A stretch of DNA of 64,000 nucleotides, taken from an uncultured Aquimarina sp. GTDB lineage: Bacteria; Bacteroidota; Bacteroidia; Flavobacteriales; Flavobacteriaceae. Both the position numbers and the translations under genes were made by a program. Of the stretch, positions 17,549-26,093 are shown in pieces. The first letter of the stretch is position 1; the number at the start of each line of letters is the position of its first letter. The stretch is from the NCBI GenBank assembly GCA_947498705.1, contig CANMLW010000001.1, forward strand, positions 992,001 to 1,056,000. Reading direction: 5' to 3'. The notes under the pieces were generated by a model. That model was not told the origin of the DNA and searched no databases. It saw only the letters and a list, made by a program, of their open reading frames with translations.

Positions 17549-18745
17549 TTGTTATACCTGGCTTACAAAAATCTTATCTCTAAACCTTTGAATACTTTTT
17601 TAAGTATTTTGCTATTAATGTTAAGTATTTCCTTAGCAACTTTTGTTTTACAAATGAAAGATCAGCTTAATCAGCATTTAGAAAAAAATACAAAGCCATT
17701 TGATATGGTTATTGGTGCTAAAGGAAGTCCTCTTCAACTTATACTATCTTCTATTTTACATATAGATAATCCCACAGGTAATATATCTTTAAATGAAGCG
17801 CTAAAAATTGGAAAGAATCCCATGGTAAAAGAAATGATACCGGTTTCATACGGAGATAACTATAAAGGGTATAGGATTTTAGGGACCCCAGATAAGTATC
17901 TAAATCAATACGGGGCAACGCTAAGGGAAGGAAAATTATATAAAAAACCATTTGAAGTAGTTGTTGGAAGTTATGTTGCAGAAAAAAATAACTTACAACT
18001 GGGAAGTAGCTTTACCAGCACACATGGTCTAGCAGAAAATGGATTAGAAACTCATACTACAAAACCTTTTATGGTTACCGGAATACTAAACCCGACAGCA
18101 TCCATTCTTGATCACCTTATCATCACCAATTTAAAGAGTATTTGGGAAGTACATGAACACGAGCACGAACACACTCCTCATGAAGAATATCATGAAAAAG
18201 AACGAGAAATAACCTCACTTCTAGTTAAATTCAGAAACCCGATAGGAGCTTTACAAATGTCCCGATACATAAATGAAAAAACCACCATGCAAGCTGCCCT
18301 TCCAAAGTTTGAAATTGAGCGATTAATGAAATTTCTAGGAGTTGGCTTTCAAACAATTAACAGTATTGCTATTATAATATTATTGGTAGCAGGGCTTAGC
18401 ATATTTATTAATTTAATAAAAACAGTAAGAGAGAGAAAACAGGAACTAGCTTTGTTACGTACTTATGGAGCCAATATTTTTCAGTTGGTAAAACTGGTGT
18501 TTTTAGAAGCTATTTTTTTATCAATGTTAGGATTTATTTTAGGATGGTTTTTAGGTAGAATTAGCACTTGGTTTTTCTCAATTTATTCAGAAAACGCTTA
18601 TGGGTATCATTTTGTATTTGGGCTACCAAATAATAAAGAGTTATTCATATTGGCATTAGTGATTCTAACCACTTTCATAGCTGCAATTTTGGCCTCTACT
18701 TCATTATATAAATTAAATGTCTCTAAAATATTAGCCAATGTATAA
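17549..18745 (+). CDS. FtsX-like ABC permease with His-rich periplasmic loop
   Basis: The start is a TTG 2 bp after the ATPase stop; it gives MLYLAYKNLISKPLNTFLSI, the normal beginning of LolC/E-MacB permeases. The 398-residue protein has one N-terminal helix (about 15-36), a periplasmic MacB-like domain (about 40-260) and three C-terminal helices (about 270-390). The periplasmic domain carries a striking His/Glu cluster at residues 202-216 (VHEHEHEHTPHEEYHE), suited to binding zinc or another transition metal. Its stop overlaps the next start by 8 bp. Function is inferred from the Zur-type operator, this cluster and the neighbouring DUF3299-like gene. Confidence 0.88.
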   Translation: MLYLAYKNLISKPLNTFLSILLLMLSISLATFVLQMKDQLNQHLEKNTKPFDMVIGAKGSPLQLILSSILHIDNPTGNISLNEALKIGKNPMVKEMIPVSYGDNYKGYRILGTPDKYLNQYGATLREGKLYKKPFEVVVGSYVAEKNNLQLGSSFTSTHGLAENGLETHTTKPFMVTGILNPTASILDHLIITNLKSIWEVHEHEHEHTPHEEYHEKEREITSLLVKFRNPIGALQMSRYINEKTTMQAALPKFEIERLMKFLGVGFQTINSIAIIILLVAGLSIFINLIKTVRERKQELALLRTYGANIFQLVKLVFLEAIFLSMLGFILGWFLGRISTWFFSIYSENAYGYHFVFGLPNNKELFILALVILTTFIAAILASTSLYKLNVSKILANV

Positions 18746-19184
18746 AATGTTTTTTCTTTTTATGGTAACCATTTCGGTTCAATCTAATCTGTTTTCTCAG
18801 CATAAAATGACGTGGAATGATTTGACCGATGTGACTTTTAACAAGGTATATAGTGCTGCATATGATGACTTTTTTTTAAAGCCAACTTTTGGATCTTCTG
18901 TAAAATCGTACCGAGGTGTTTTAATTCGTGTAAAAGGTTATTTTTTAGATTTTTCGACAGGTGAAGACCAATTCCATTTATTATCAAAAAACCCTATGTC
19001 CTCTTGTTTTTTTTGTGGCGGTGCTGGCCCAGAAACCATTATAGAAGTTGTTTATAAACAAAAACCAAATTTCAAAACAGATCAAATAGTAGAGGTTACA
19101 GGAATCCTTGAACTTAATACAGATGACGTAGATCACTGTAATTATATTATTAAGGAAGCTACCAGTAAGTTAATCAATAAATAA
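18738..19184 (+). CDS. exported DUF3299-like protein with CxxC motif
   Basis: The 148-residue product has a signal peptide (residues 1-21, MYKMFFLFMVTISVQSNLFS) and a mature domain beginning MTWNDLTDVTF. It then shows a beta strand with RGVLIRVKGYFLDF and the segment SSCFFCGGAGPETIIEV, and ends with a TGILELN strand. The W-x-x-L start, the C-x-x-C-x-x-x-x-P segment and the overall length match my recollection of DUF3299 proteins, which sit beside FtsX-type ABC genes under zinc control in proteobacteria. It overlaps the permease gene by 8 bp. The family call is moderate; export and operon membership are clear. Confidence 0.75.
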   Translation: MYKMFFLFMVTISVQSNLFSQHKMTWNDLTDVTFNKVYSAAYDDFFLKPTFGSSVKSYRGVLIRVKGYFLDFSTGEDQFHLLSKNPMSSCFFCGGAGPETIIEVVYKQKPNFKTDQIVEVTGILELNTDDVDHCNYIIKEATSKLINK

Positions 19185-19233
19185 CAACGAAAACTACGAG
19201 AATTGCAGTAAACCCTTAGATTTAATTGATAAA

Positions 19234-19266
19234 AAAAAGCCTGTGTATAAAAACCACAGGCTTTTT
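19234..19266. terminator. bidirectional Rho-independent terminator
   Basis: A 12-bp perfect stem (19234-19245 and 19255-19266, AAAAAGCCTGTG with its complement) with a 9-nt loop is flanked by an A-run on one side and T-run on the other. It lies between the converging genes ending at 19184 (+) and 19280 (-) and can stop both transcripts. Confidence 0.85.
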
Positions 19267-19279
19267 CTAAGCACCTTAT

Positions 19280-20101
19280 TTATTCTTTTAATAGTACTTT
19301 GCGATTCACTTTATTGAACGGACCTGGAATCAATTCTCCTGCCTCATCCAACAATTCCAGTTGTATAGTAATTTCTCCCATAGGGAGCCCTTTGATAACC
19401 TGCGGAGCCCATTCGGTAATGATAAATTCTTCTCCATTAATTGTAGCACGAACTTTATGGCCCTTTTTAGAAAGTTGGGTATTAAGTACAAAGAAATCTA
19501 ATAAAATTTGTTCTGTATCCTTTCCAGAATATTCTCCTTTAGGTCTACTATAAATTAATGTTGGTGTATCCATGGCAAGATTAAAAGTATCTTTGGGGTC
19601 TTCGCCAACTACCAACTTACGTACTACAACAGAATTTTCATTCTTTACAGATTCATGATAAGAACGACTTAAAAAAGCCACCAAATGATGTACCCCTTCT
19701 GGAACCTCTTTTTTAAACTCTGGCTCATAGTGAGCAGAGTAAGGTTGGTTATTTACTATAAAATGAATATGCTGCCCTTTACCAGAGTTTGCTAGCTTTT
19801 GTGTATTTTCTCCTTTTGTTTGAGCCCCAAGTTCGTAATTCTCTACTTTGAAAGAAAAACCTTTTTCTCCAGACTTTCCCACAACTATTTCTTCTGGAGT
19901 GTCTAAAACAAGTGCAGCATCAGAATAGGCAGGAGAGCCTTCTAATTTTTCCAATGTAATTTTTGGTTTAGCAACTTCTTGGACAGTTTCAATATCATTA
20001 TTATTTGTAGCATCAGGAGCTTTTTTCTCCTGCTTACATGAATTTATGACAAGGCATAATAAAAATACTTTTAGGTAGAGATGTTTTGCGTAAAATTTCA
20101 T
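19280..20101 (-). CDS. lipoprotein with DUF4399-like His motif
   Basis: The 273-residue product has a lipoprotein signal (LCLVINSCKQEKK) with the Cys near residue 22 and an acidic linker. A domain follows with GKGQHIHFIVNNQPYSAHYE and EGVHHLVAFLSRSYHES, reminiscent of DUF4399 (G-x-H-x-H strands), and a C-terminal part with TINGEEFIITEWAPQ. Similar flavobacterial proteins are sometimes labelled phosphopeptide-binding without strong evidence. It is the last gene of a five-gene - strand operon, 12 bp after its neighbour. The histidines could bind metal; this is inference. Confidence 0.65.
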   Translation of the reverse strand: MKFYAKHLYLKVFLLCLVINSCKQEKKAPDATNNNDIETVQEVAKPKITLEKLEGSPAYSDAALVLDTPEEIVVGKSGEKGFSFKVENYELGAQTKGENTQKLANSGKGQHIHFIVNNQPYSAHYEPEFKKEVPEGVHHLVAFLSRSYHESVKNENSVVVRKLVVGEDPKDTFNLAMDTPTLIYSRPKGEYSGKDTEQILLDFFVLNTQLSKKGHKVRATINGEEFIITEWAPQVIKGLPMGEITIQLELLDEAGELIPGPFNKVNRKVLLKE

Positions 20102-20113
20102 TTTTTTAAATTT

Positions 20114-21133
20114 TCAAAGGTTATTATTATATAGGTTTTTAAGATTCCAAATAGATTTATTACCTTGATTGGTAATGATTAGATTTCCTAACCGGGTAAT
20201 GCTATAATCTGCATTATTAAGCTCACAGATAATCTTGGTTATTCTACTATATGCAACAATATCAGAAGGCTCTATATGCAATATCACATCCCCTCCTTTA
20301 ATCATAAGTATATTGCCTTTTCTCTGTAAAAGTTCACATTGTAAATGTTTTAGTTCTTGAACAATACGAAGGTAATCATCCAATGTACAGGTTGCATAAA
20401 TTTCTTTGACTCCATTAAATAGTTTTTTCTTTTTATAATTAGGTTCCAGAAATGCTTCTCGTGAATAAGAGGTATAATGTTTTCCGTACAGGCTATCTAA
20501 AAAAGATGGATTATAAAAAGCATACCAGGTATGTAAAGATGTTCCTGGGCTCGGTGTATAAAATGCCTTAAACCATGTGTACTTATAATCTCTTAAAGGC
20601 ATTTGTACCGTCTGAACAGCCTGAAGCAACGAACTCTTTGATGGTTTTAGTTTAGGCTTTAATCCTAAATGAAAGTGTTCCTCCTTATTTTTTAGGGAGA
20701 ATCCAATACCACTTTTCCCTACCGATTCATTATACGTGTTTTTAGGACCTAAAATTTCGATATAATGTCGATGCCCCCTTAAATAACAAGTAGAGGCATG
20801 CATATTTACAGCGGCAAAATCTGGTAATCCACGATCAAAGGAAGCATATGTGTTTTTCCATCGATTGTCATTAATTAATTTTGAATAGGTAACACTATCT
20901 ACAACTACATACAAATGATCCAATAAAACTTTGGATTTATCCTTATTAAAAGCTTCATCGATCTTTTCCCGATCAATACTATAATAAGATTCGCTTTCTG
21001 TTTTTTGCTTTTGGCATGACATTAGAAACACACCAAACAAAGTAACATAACTTAGTCTAAAAAATGTTCCCAAAAAACGACTTTCTATATAAGTAATTTC
21101 TTTCTTCCGACTGAACAGAGAATTAATATCCAT
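20114..21133 (-). CDS. lipoprotein, possibly DUF5829 family
   Basis: The 339-residue protein has a long N-terminal region, then a hydrophobic segment ending LFGVFLMSCQKQ, a likely lipobox. The body begins LLDHLYVVVDSVTYSKL and continues with GHRHYIEILGP and GIGFSLK, resembling the DUF5829 / glyoxalase-like fold. The His-containing motif may be structural. It lies 12-17 bp from both operon neighbours, between HupE/UreJ and the DUF4399-like gene. The family assignment is from memory and weak; the gene itself is clear from its length and codon use. Confidence 0.6.
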   Translation of the reverse strand: MDINSLFSRKKEITYIESRFLGTFFRLSYVTLFGVFLMSCQKQKTESESYYSIDREKIDEAFNKDKSKVLLDHLYVVVDSVTYSKLINDNRWKNTYASFDRGLPDFAAVNMHASTCYLRGHRHYIEILGPKNTYNESVGKSGIGFSLKNKEEHFHLGLKPKLKPSKSSLLQAVQTVQMPLRDYKYTWFKAFYTPSPGTSLHTWYAFYNPSFLDSLYGKHYTSYSREAFLEPNYKKKKLFNGVKEIYATCTLDDYLRIVQELKHLQCELLQRKGNILMIKGGDVILHIEPSDIVAYSRITKIICELNNADYSITRLGNLIITNQGNKSIWNLKNLYNNNL

Positions 21134-21150
21134 CTATAGATTTTTTCACA

Positions 21151-21732
21151 TTAACCATTTACAGCATTTATAAAGATCGTAGTCGCAATGCCAAAACCCG
21201 CTCCTGAAACAAATAAATTCCATTTGAAATGCTCTCCACTAATTATTCTAGTATATAACCATAAAGAGATCATAAAAAGCAATACTATAAACAATTGCCC
21301 GACTTCTATACCCATATTAAAAGCAAACAAAGGCATAATAATACTATCTTCAAATAGCATGAATTTAAAATTACTGGCGAATGCTAATCCATGAATCAAT
21401 CCAAAAATCAATGCAATTGCATATTTCACCTTGTTACCAGAAAACCTACCTTTATTATCATAGTAAATAATATTTGCCAATGCTGTTATCATTATAGTAA
21501 AAGGAATCAACGTATCTATTAATTTTGAATTGGCAGGAATTATATCCAAGGCACTTAGTATTAGGGTTCCGCTATGTCCTATAGTAAAGGCAGTAATAAT
21601 GACTAGTATTTGTTTCCATTGTGTTAATTTGAAAGCTGCGCATAATGTCATTACAAACAACAGATGGTCATAGGCATTTATATCTACTATATGCTCCCAC
21701 CCGTTAATAAAAAAAGAACTTAAATTATTCAT
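21151..21732 (-). CDS. HupE/UreJ-family membrane protein
   Basis: The 193-residue protein has about six hydrophobic segments and the family landmarks AYDHLLFVMTL (DHLLF motif), FTIGHSGTL and FGLIHGLAFAS. HupE/UreJ proteins are linked to nickel or other metal uptake in some bacteria, but many Bacteroidota members have no known substrate. It lies 3 bp after the DUF6702 gene, a pairing commonly seen in this phylum. Position next to a metal-regulated island suggests a metal-related role, which remains inference. Confidence 0.83.
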   Translation of the reverse strand: MNNLSSFFINGWEHIVDINAYDHLLFVMTLCAAFKLTQWKQILVIITAFTIGHSGTLILSALDIIPANSKLIDTLIPFTIMITALANIIYYDNKGRFSGNKVKYAIALIFGLIHGLAFASNFKFMLFEDSIIMPLFAFNMGIEVGQLFIVLLFMISLWLYTRIISGEHFKWNLFVSGAGFGIATTIFINAVNG

Positions 21733-21735
21733 GTT

Positions 21736-22263
21736 TTATAAATTAAAGGTTATAGAATAGTCATCGAATGTAGTTTGGTAATTCTCTGTAACAAAAGGCT
21801 CCATTCTTACTGTAATTCTGTTTGATTGTAAAAAACCAAATTCCTCAAAAAAAAGCTTGTTTTTTATACAGATTTGATCCCCTTTTTTAATCTTCAAGTC
21901 ACTTTCTGAAAATTTAATACAAAACACATTGTACTCTGCAAGAATCTCAGATTCCAGATATTTTAGAGAATATATCTTATTGTTAATTGTTATCGTATAA
22001 TACTTTTTGAAATAGTCTTCTATACCTTTCTTATCTTCGGTAGAGAGGTTTGATATATTGATGTTTTTGGTTAATGTACTATTTATACTGTTCTCAAAAT
22101 CATCAATAAAGACTCTGCACTCCATTCTAATACTATTGGTTTTAGAATTGTATTCTATAAGAGATGCTGTTAGCTTAATTGGATGTGCACTTTTAAGAGA
22201 TGTAGACAAAAGTAGTACTCCAAACAGCATCAATATTTTATAAGTTTTTATTTTCGGTTTCAT
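21736..22263 (-). CDS. DUF6702-family exported protein
   Basis: The 175-residue product has a signal peptide (MKPKIKTYKILMLFGVLLLS...) followed by HPIKLTASLIEYNSKTNSIR and RVFIDDFENSI, the usual start of DUF6702 proteins that accompany HupE/UreJ genes. The mature part is mostly beta strands. It lies 20 bp after the HMA-domain gene and 3 bp before the HupE gene. Its activity is unknown; the conserved His directly after the signal peptide could contribute to metal binding. Confidence 0.72.
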   Translation of the reverse strand: MKPKIKTYKILMLFGVLLLSTSLKSAHPIKLTASLIEYNSKTNSIRMECRVFIDDFENSINSTLTKNINISNLSTEDKKGIEDYFKKYYTITINNKIYSLKYLESEILAEYNVFCIKFSESDLKIKKGDQICIKNKLFFEEFGFLQSNRITVRMEPFVTENYQTTFDDYSITFNL

Positions 22264-22283
22264 TTTTAATGTGTTTTAATTAA

Positions 22284-22589
22284 TTATTTGCAGGGGATTT
22301 TCTTTGCTATTTTTTTTACGGTTGTCTCAAGTATCTTTGGTGTTACTTTTTCTGGAGTATAAACAACCGATAATTTTTTAGAACTTAAATCTAAAATAGA
22401 TTGTTGTACACCGTTTTCATTTTGAAGTCCTTCCTCTATTATCTTTTGACATTTTTTACAACCTGCTTTAGGAACATGAATCACAAAGATCTCGTCCCCT
22501 GGCTCTTGTCTCAAAACCCTTTCTTCTTTTTCTATGCGATTGCATGAAATTATTACCAATAGAATGGTAATTATGGCGGTTTTATTCAT
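22284..22589 (-). CDS. heavy-metal-associated (HMA) domain lipoprotein
   Basis: The 101-residue product has a short lipoprotein signal (IITILLVIISCNR) and one ferredoxin-like HMA domain with the metal-binding loop KAGCKKCQKIIEEGL near residues 40-56. A second strand (KKLSVVYTPEKVTPKILE) follows the MerP/CopZ pattern. CxxC HMA domains usually bind Cu(I), and less often Zn(II) or Cd(II). It is the first gene of the operon with DUF6702 and HupE/UreJ. The periplasmic lipid-anchored location is unusual for a copper chaperone. No Zur-type box was found upstream. Confidence 0.8.
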   Translation of the reverse strand: MNKTAIITILLVIISCNRIEKEERVLRQEPGDEIFVIHVPKAGCKKCQKIIEEGLQNENGVQQSILDLSSKKLSVVYTPEKVTPKILETTVKKIAKKIPCK

Positions 22590-23060
22590 AATTTCTATTC
22601 TTTTCTTTATTATATTTTTGTTGAATTATGTCTTACCCAGTGATAAATTTCGAGAATAGTGCTAATCAGCATTTCTAAAAAAAAGATGTTCGTAATATCG
22701 TTCTCACATTCGAGTATCTTGTTTCACATCATAATTAGACAATATCTTCATTAGCTTAAAAAATCAAATGCGCGTAGATATTCATCCTTTTTACCACAAA
22801 ACTTACAACTGCTTAGCGCTAAAAATCGATTAATCTAATTTTTGATAATTACTTTAAAAAAATCACTTATCATCATTTTAAAGGCACCCAAAGACATCGG
22901 AAAACTTTTCTTTATAGTGTTTAATAATTATATCGCTAGAATTGCTGAAAACGAAATTTCCATACCACGATATCACACAGTGGTTTTTATCTATTGATAT
23001 TAATCAAATACTATCTAATATTCGGATTTATTTAACCTAGAAAGAAAAAATAAGGGTACG
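22590..23060. other. intergenic region without recognised gene
   Basis: Both strands are rich in stop codons and no RNA gene was recognised. A tiny inverted repeat (GCTAATCAGC at about 22661) is the only structure seen. The operon promoter for 22284-22589 must lie here, but no exact TAnnTTTG element was found on the - strand. Confidence 0.3.
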
Positions 23061-23366
23061 CTAAAGTATAGGAGGAGGTTTATTATATACAATTTCGGGT
23101 TGAGTGATAGAATAATAAGGTGTCTTATATCGAAGATCAACCTTAATCACATGAAAAACAACATCCTGATGTGTTTTTTCTTCGATAAACGGACTATCTA
23201 ACAGCGGTGTAAATTGGTTTGATGTAATTATTATCTCACATAATTCACAATGTGTTAGATCATCATCAGAAAAATGAGAATAAGAATGTAGATCAGCGAT
23301 TCTTATAAACAGAAAAGCTAAAAGAAAAAATAATGAGATATTTTTGGTCTTTTTGTTTACCCTCAT
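23061..23366 (-). CDS. small exported CxxC protein with C-terminal KPPPIL motif (copy 2)
   Basis: This 101-residue protein is a paralogue of the product of 16507-16812. It has a signal-like hydrophobic segment (ISLFFLLAFLFIRIA), DLHSYSHFSDDDLTHCELCEI and a terminal YNKPPPIL. The middle is variable between the copies. No named family was recognised; small Cys/His proteins with a proline-rich tail (for example DUF2946) look broadly similar in proteobacteria. It lies 61 bp after the metallophosphatase gene and may belong to that transcript. No palindromic operator was seen in front of it, unlike copy 1. Confidence 0.7.
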   Translation of the reverse strand: MRVNKKTKNISLFFLLAFLFIRIADLHSYSHFSDDDLTHCELCEIIITSNQFTPLLDSPFIEEKTHQDVVFHVIKVDLRYKTPYYSITQPEIVYNKPPPIL

Positions 23367-23427
23367 AGGACTAAATATAGTAATAATTTAAAAACCCTAT
23401 TTTCTGAACGTTTTCGATAGCTTTAAA

Positions 23428-24342
23428 TTATATCAGAATGCTCGTGCCTTTTGATGTTTTATTATCGTTTTTATCAAAATAGAAATCTACTCTTCCCAAA
23501 TTAACTCCATAAGCACCGACTTGATTAACCAACATATTTTTACCTTCTATATTTTTTACAATAGTTGGTTTAGGTAAAAAAGTATGGGTATGCCCCCCAA
23601 TTATTAAATCTATGTTTTTGGTAGCCTTTGCTAAATTTAAATCTGATATTTTATCAGGCTCATTTTTATAATAATACCCCAAATGTGACAAACAAATAAT
23701 CAAATCACATTTTTGCTCGTTTTTCAACTCATGGGTTATATCTTGAGCAATTTCAACTGGGTTTAAATACTTTGTTTCTTTATACATTCTTTTATCTACC
23801 AGCCCTTCTAGCTCGATTCCCAAACCAAATATTCCTATTTTTATTCCGCCTCTATTCATGATTTTATAAGGTCTTATATGGGTATCTAAAACGGTGTTGT
23901 TAAAATTATAATTAGCAGAAACAAAATCAAATTTTGCATTTGGTAGTTGTTTGTATAAACCTTCTATAGAATTATCAAAATCATGATTCCCGATGGTAGC
24001 TACATCATATTTAAGCATACTCATTAACTTAAATTCTAAAGCACCTTCAAAATAATTGAAGTAGGGTGTTCCTTGAAAAATATCTCCAGCATCTAGCAAC
24101 AAAGTATTTTTATTTTCCTTTCTTATTTTCTCTATCAAGGTAGCCCGTTTGGCAACTCCCCCTTTATTTGCATATCTATTGTGATTTGCTTGAAAAGGTT
24201 CTATATGACTATGTGTATCGTTGGTATGTAAGATAGTAATGTGACATTGCTGTTTACCAATAAACGAGGGTGCTATTAGTCCACTTGTCAGGGCTAAAGT
24301 TGATGCCCCTCCTAACTGTTTAATAAAGCTCCTTCTTTTCAT
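23428..24342 (-). CDS. metallophosphatase, 5'-nucleotidase catalytic domain, Tat-type signal
   Basis: The 304-residue protein starts MKRRSFIKQLGGASTLALTS, a twin-arginine signal. The calcineurin-like phosphoesterase motifs follow in order: NDTHSH (about residues 41-46), LDAGDIFQGTPY, IGNHDFD, SHLG and GGHTHTF. These bind two metal ions, commonly Zn or Mn, in UshA-type 5'-nucleotidases. The usual C-terminal nucleotide-binding domain is absent and is encoded by the preceding gene, so the enzyme is split in two. Its ATG overlaps the ancestral stop of that gene as ATGA, which shows that the two were translationally coupled. Confidence 0.88.
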   Translation of the reverse strand: MKRRSFIKQLGGASTLALTSGLIAPSFIGKQQCHITILHTNDTHSHIEPFQANHNRYANKGGVAKRATLIEKIRKENKNTLLLDAGDIFQGTPYFNYFEGALEFKLMSMLKYDVATIGNHDFDNSIEGLYKQLPNAKFDFVSANYNFNNTVLDTHIRPYKIMNRGGIKIGIFGLGIELEGLVDKRMYKETKYLNPVEIAQDITHELKNEQKCDLIICLSHLGYYYKNEPDKISDLNLAKATKNIDLIIGGHTHTFLPKPTIVKNIEGKNMLVNQVGAYGVNLGRVDFYFDKNDNKTSKGTSILI

Positions 24343-25087
24343 GACTTAATGATTACTCGATTATCAATACTTGCTTGTAACGTATCTACTTTTTTAAAAT
24401 AATCAATAATGGCATCTCTTATTTTATAATCTAATTTTGTTAGCTTTTCTGGGTTTTAAAGAAATTCATTTTACTTCCTCCATTTTGTAAATAATCAGAT
24501 GTTAGTACAGTATAGCGTTTATTTTTATCAAACTCCAATCCTTTAATTTTCAAATCATAACCATTCTTATCAATTATTAACTCAACATCTTTTGATAAAG
24601 GATGCGCTCTTTCACTTTTAATAAAATAATCTACCAATTCTATTATTTTCTCTCCAGTAATTTCTACTACCACCAATTCATTTTCAAACGGCATCAATTG
24701 AAAAGCGTGTTCTTTTGTTACCTTTCCTTTTGATATCGTGGCACGTATTCCTCCATGATTTAACATTGCAAAATCAATAGGTTTCTTGGTTTGATTTTTG
24801 AAAATAGGATTTGCAATTTCAAAACAAATATCTACCATCAAATTTCCTAAGGAACTTTGCTTATTTCCATCATTTTTGAGTAAATCTTTTGGTGTATAGG
24901 TTAGCACTTGTTGCATTTCGGCAATCAATTCTTCTTTATAAGGAGTAATCATGCTATCTATTGCTTCCAAAGGTTTAATCGAATTGTCTATAGTCATTGT
25001 TTCTGCAGTTATTTTGGTAAGCTGCATATCGGTTTTCTTACAAGAAACGAATACAAGAAAAAGACATATAAAGAAGAATGGTTTCAT
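24339..25087 (-). pseudogene. 5'-nucleotidase C-terminal domain lipoprotein, frameshifted near its 3' end
   Basis: The intact frame from 25087 gives 215 residues: a lipoprotein signal (FLVFVSCKKT) and a 5'-nucleotidase C-terminal domain with NHGGIRA, MPFENELVVVEITG and LTSDYLQNGGSKMNFF, then a premature stop at 24440-24442. Shifting frame at the T4 run (24454-24457; AAAA on the coding strand) restores a normal ending, NPEKLTKLDYKIRDAIIDYF..., that runs to a TGA at 24339-24341 overlapping the next start as ATGA. One missing A in that run explains the break. It could be a sequencing error or a real mutation; most of the domain would still be made. Confidence 0.75.
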
Positions 25088-25114
25088 TTTTATTTGAAAT
25101 TAATAGTTGAAAAA

Positions 25115-26035
25115 TTAAATTGAGTTGGTTTCCTTTATACTTAATTTAATTGCTTTTTCTAGTACCCAAGGATTAGACCCAGGTCCTATAGTCAAAAGTT
25201 TGGTTCCGGTAATTGGTATTCCATTAAATGGTCGAATATGAACGTCTCCATCGGGTTTACGCTCAAAGTATGTATAATTTTCTTCTTGCCCAATTTTGGT
25301 ACAACCTTTTACTCTAAGGATACTGTCTGGTAATGCCTCACAAATATCATGAATGTTTTTTATACTAGATAGGTGTGGTAGATCTACAGAACAAGAAGCC
25401 CAATGTGATTTTTGATGGTCGAATTTTTGAGCAGAATTATTGGATGGTAATAGTTCTGGAAGCTGTAAAATATCCAAATCCTCTATGGCCACTATTCTAG
25501 CCATGGGGTTAAGTTTTTTTAGTTCATCAACAACCAATACTTTTCTTCTTTCATCTTCTTTTTCAAGATGCGTGAGCATTATAAGTGAGGAAACTTGAAT
25601 TTGAGTTGCTTCAAGTTCGTTATGTTGTCCTCGTTTTTGCCAGTTTTTAACATCAACAACAGATATTTGTATCGGAGGTAAAAACCGATCATCTAGTCCA
25701 ACTCCCAAAAATTCCATTAACGAGCATGCATCAGAGGTTCCGTTAGCTTCAACCAAAGTGATTCCATTCTTACGCTCTGGAATTCTATTCACTGTATTTC
25801 TGAGTTCAACAATACCACTACAACAAATACAACTTCCACTCAATGCTTTAATACGGTTTAATTCTATTTGTTGTGCAAGTTGTTGGGCATCCATATTTGC
25901 ATTTTCATAATCATTCAGAATAACGAAAGGATTCCAACCTTTAGCGTTAAAGTTAGTTATCAAATATCTAAGTAATGTAGTTTTTCCAGCACCTAAAAAT
26001 CCAACAATAGTTATGATCGCTTCCTTATTTTTCAT
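25115..26035 (-). CDS. COG0523-family GTPase (CobW/ZNG1-like metallochaperone), shorter copy
   Basis: The 306-residue cytoplasmic protein has Walker [10 protein letters not shown] at residues 12-20, the metal-binding CICC motif at 69-72 and a Walker B-like LVEANGTSD. The C-terminal domain (about 210-300) has the CobW_C-like pattern. Where other G3E GTPases have NKxD, this protein has LTHLEKED, so guanine specificity may be altered. COG0523 proteins deliver or manage metals, often under zinc starvation. It heads a possible operon with the split 5'-nucleotidase and the second CxxC protein. No GCAAC-N3-GTTGC box was seen upstream. Confidence 0.85.
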   Translation of the reverse strand: MKNKEAIITIVGFLGAGKTTLLRYLITNFNAKGWNPFVILNDYENANMDAQQLAQQIELNRIKALSGSCICCSGIVELRNTVNRIPERKNGITLVEANGTSDACSLMEFLGVGLDDRFLPPIQISVVDVKNWQKRGQHNELEATQIQVSSLIMLTHLEKEDERRKVLVVDELKKLNPMARIVAIEDLDILQLPELLPSNNSAQKFDHQKSHWASCSVDLPHLSSIKNIHDICEALPDSILRVKGCTKIGQEENYTYFERKPDGDVHIRPFNGIPITGTKLLTIGPGSNPWVLEKAIKLSIKETNSI

Positions 26036-26093
26036 TAATACATTTTTCAGTAATAAAATTTTGGGTCTAGTAAGTACCAGATTAACTATATTT

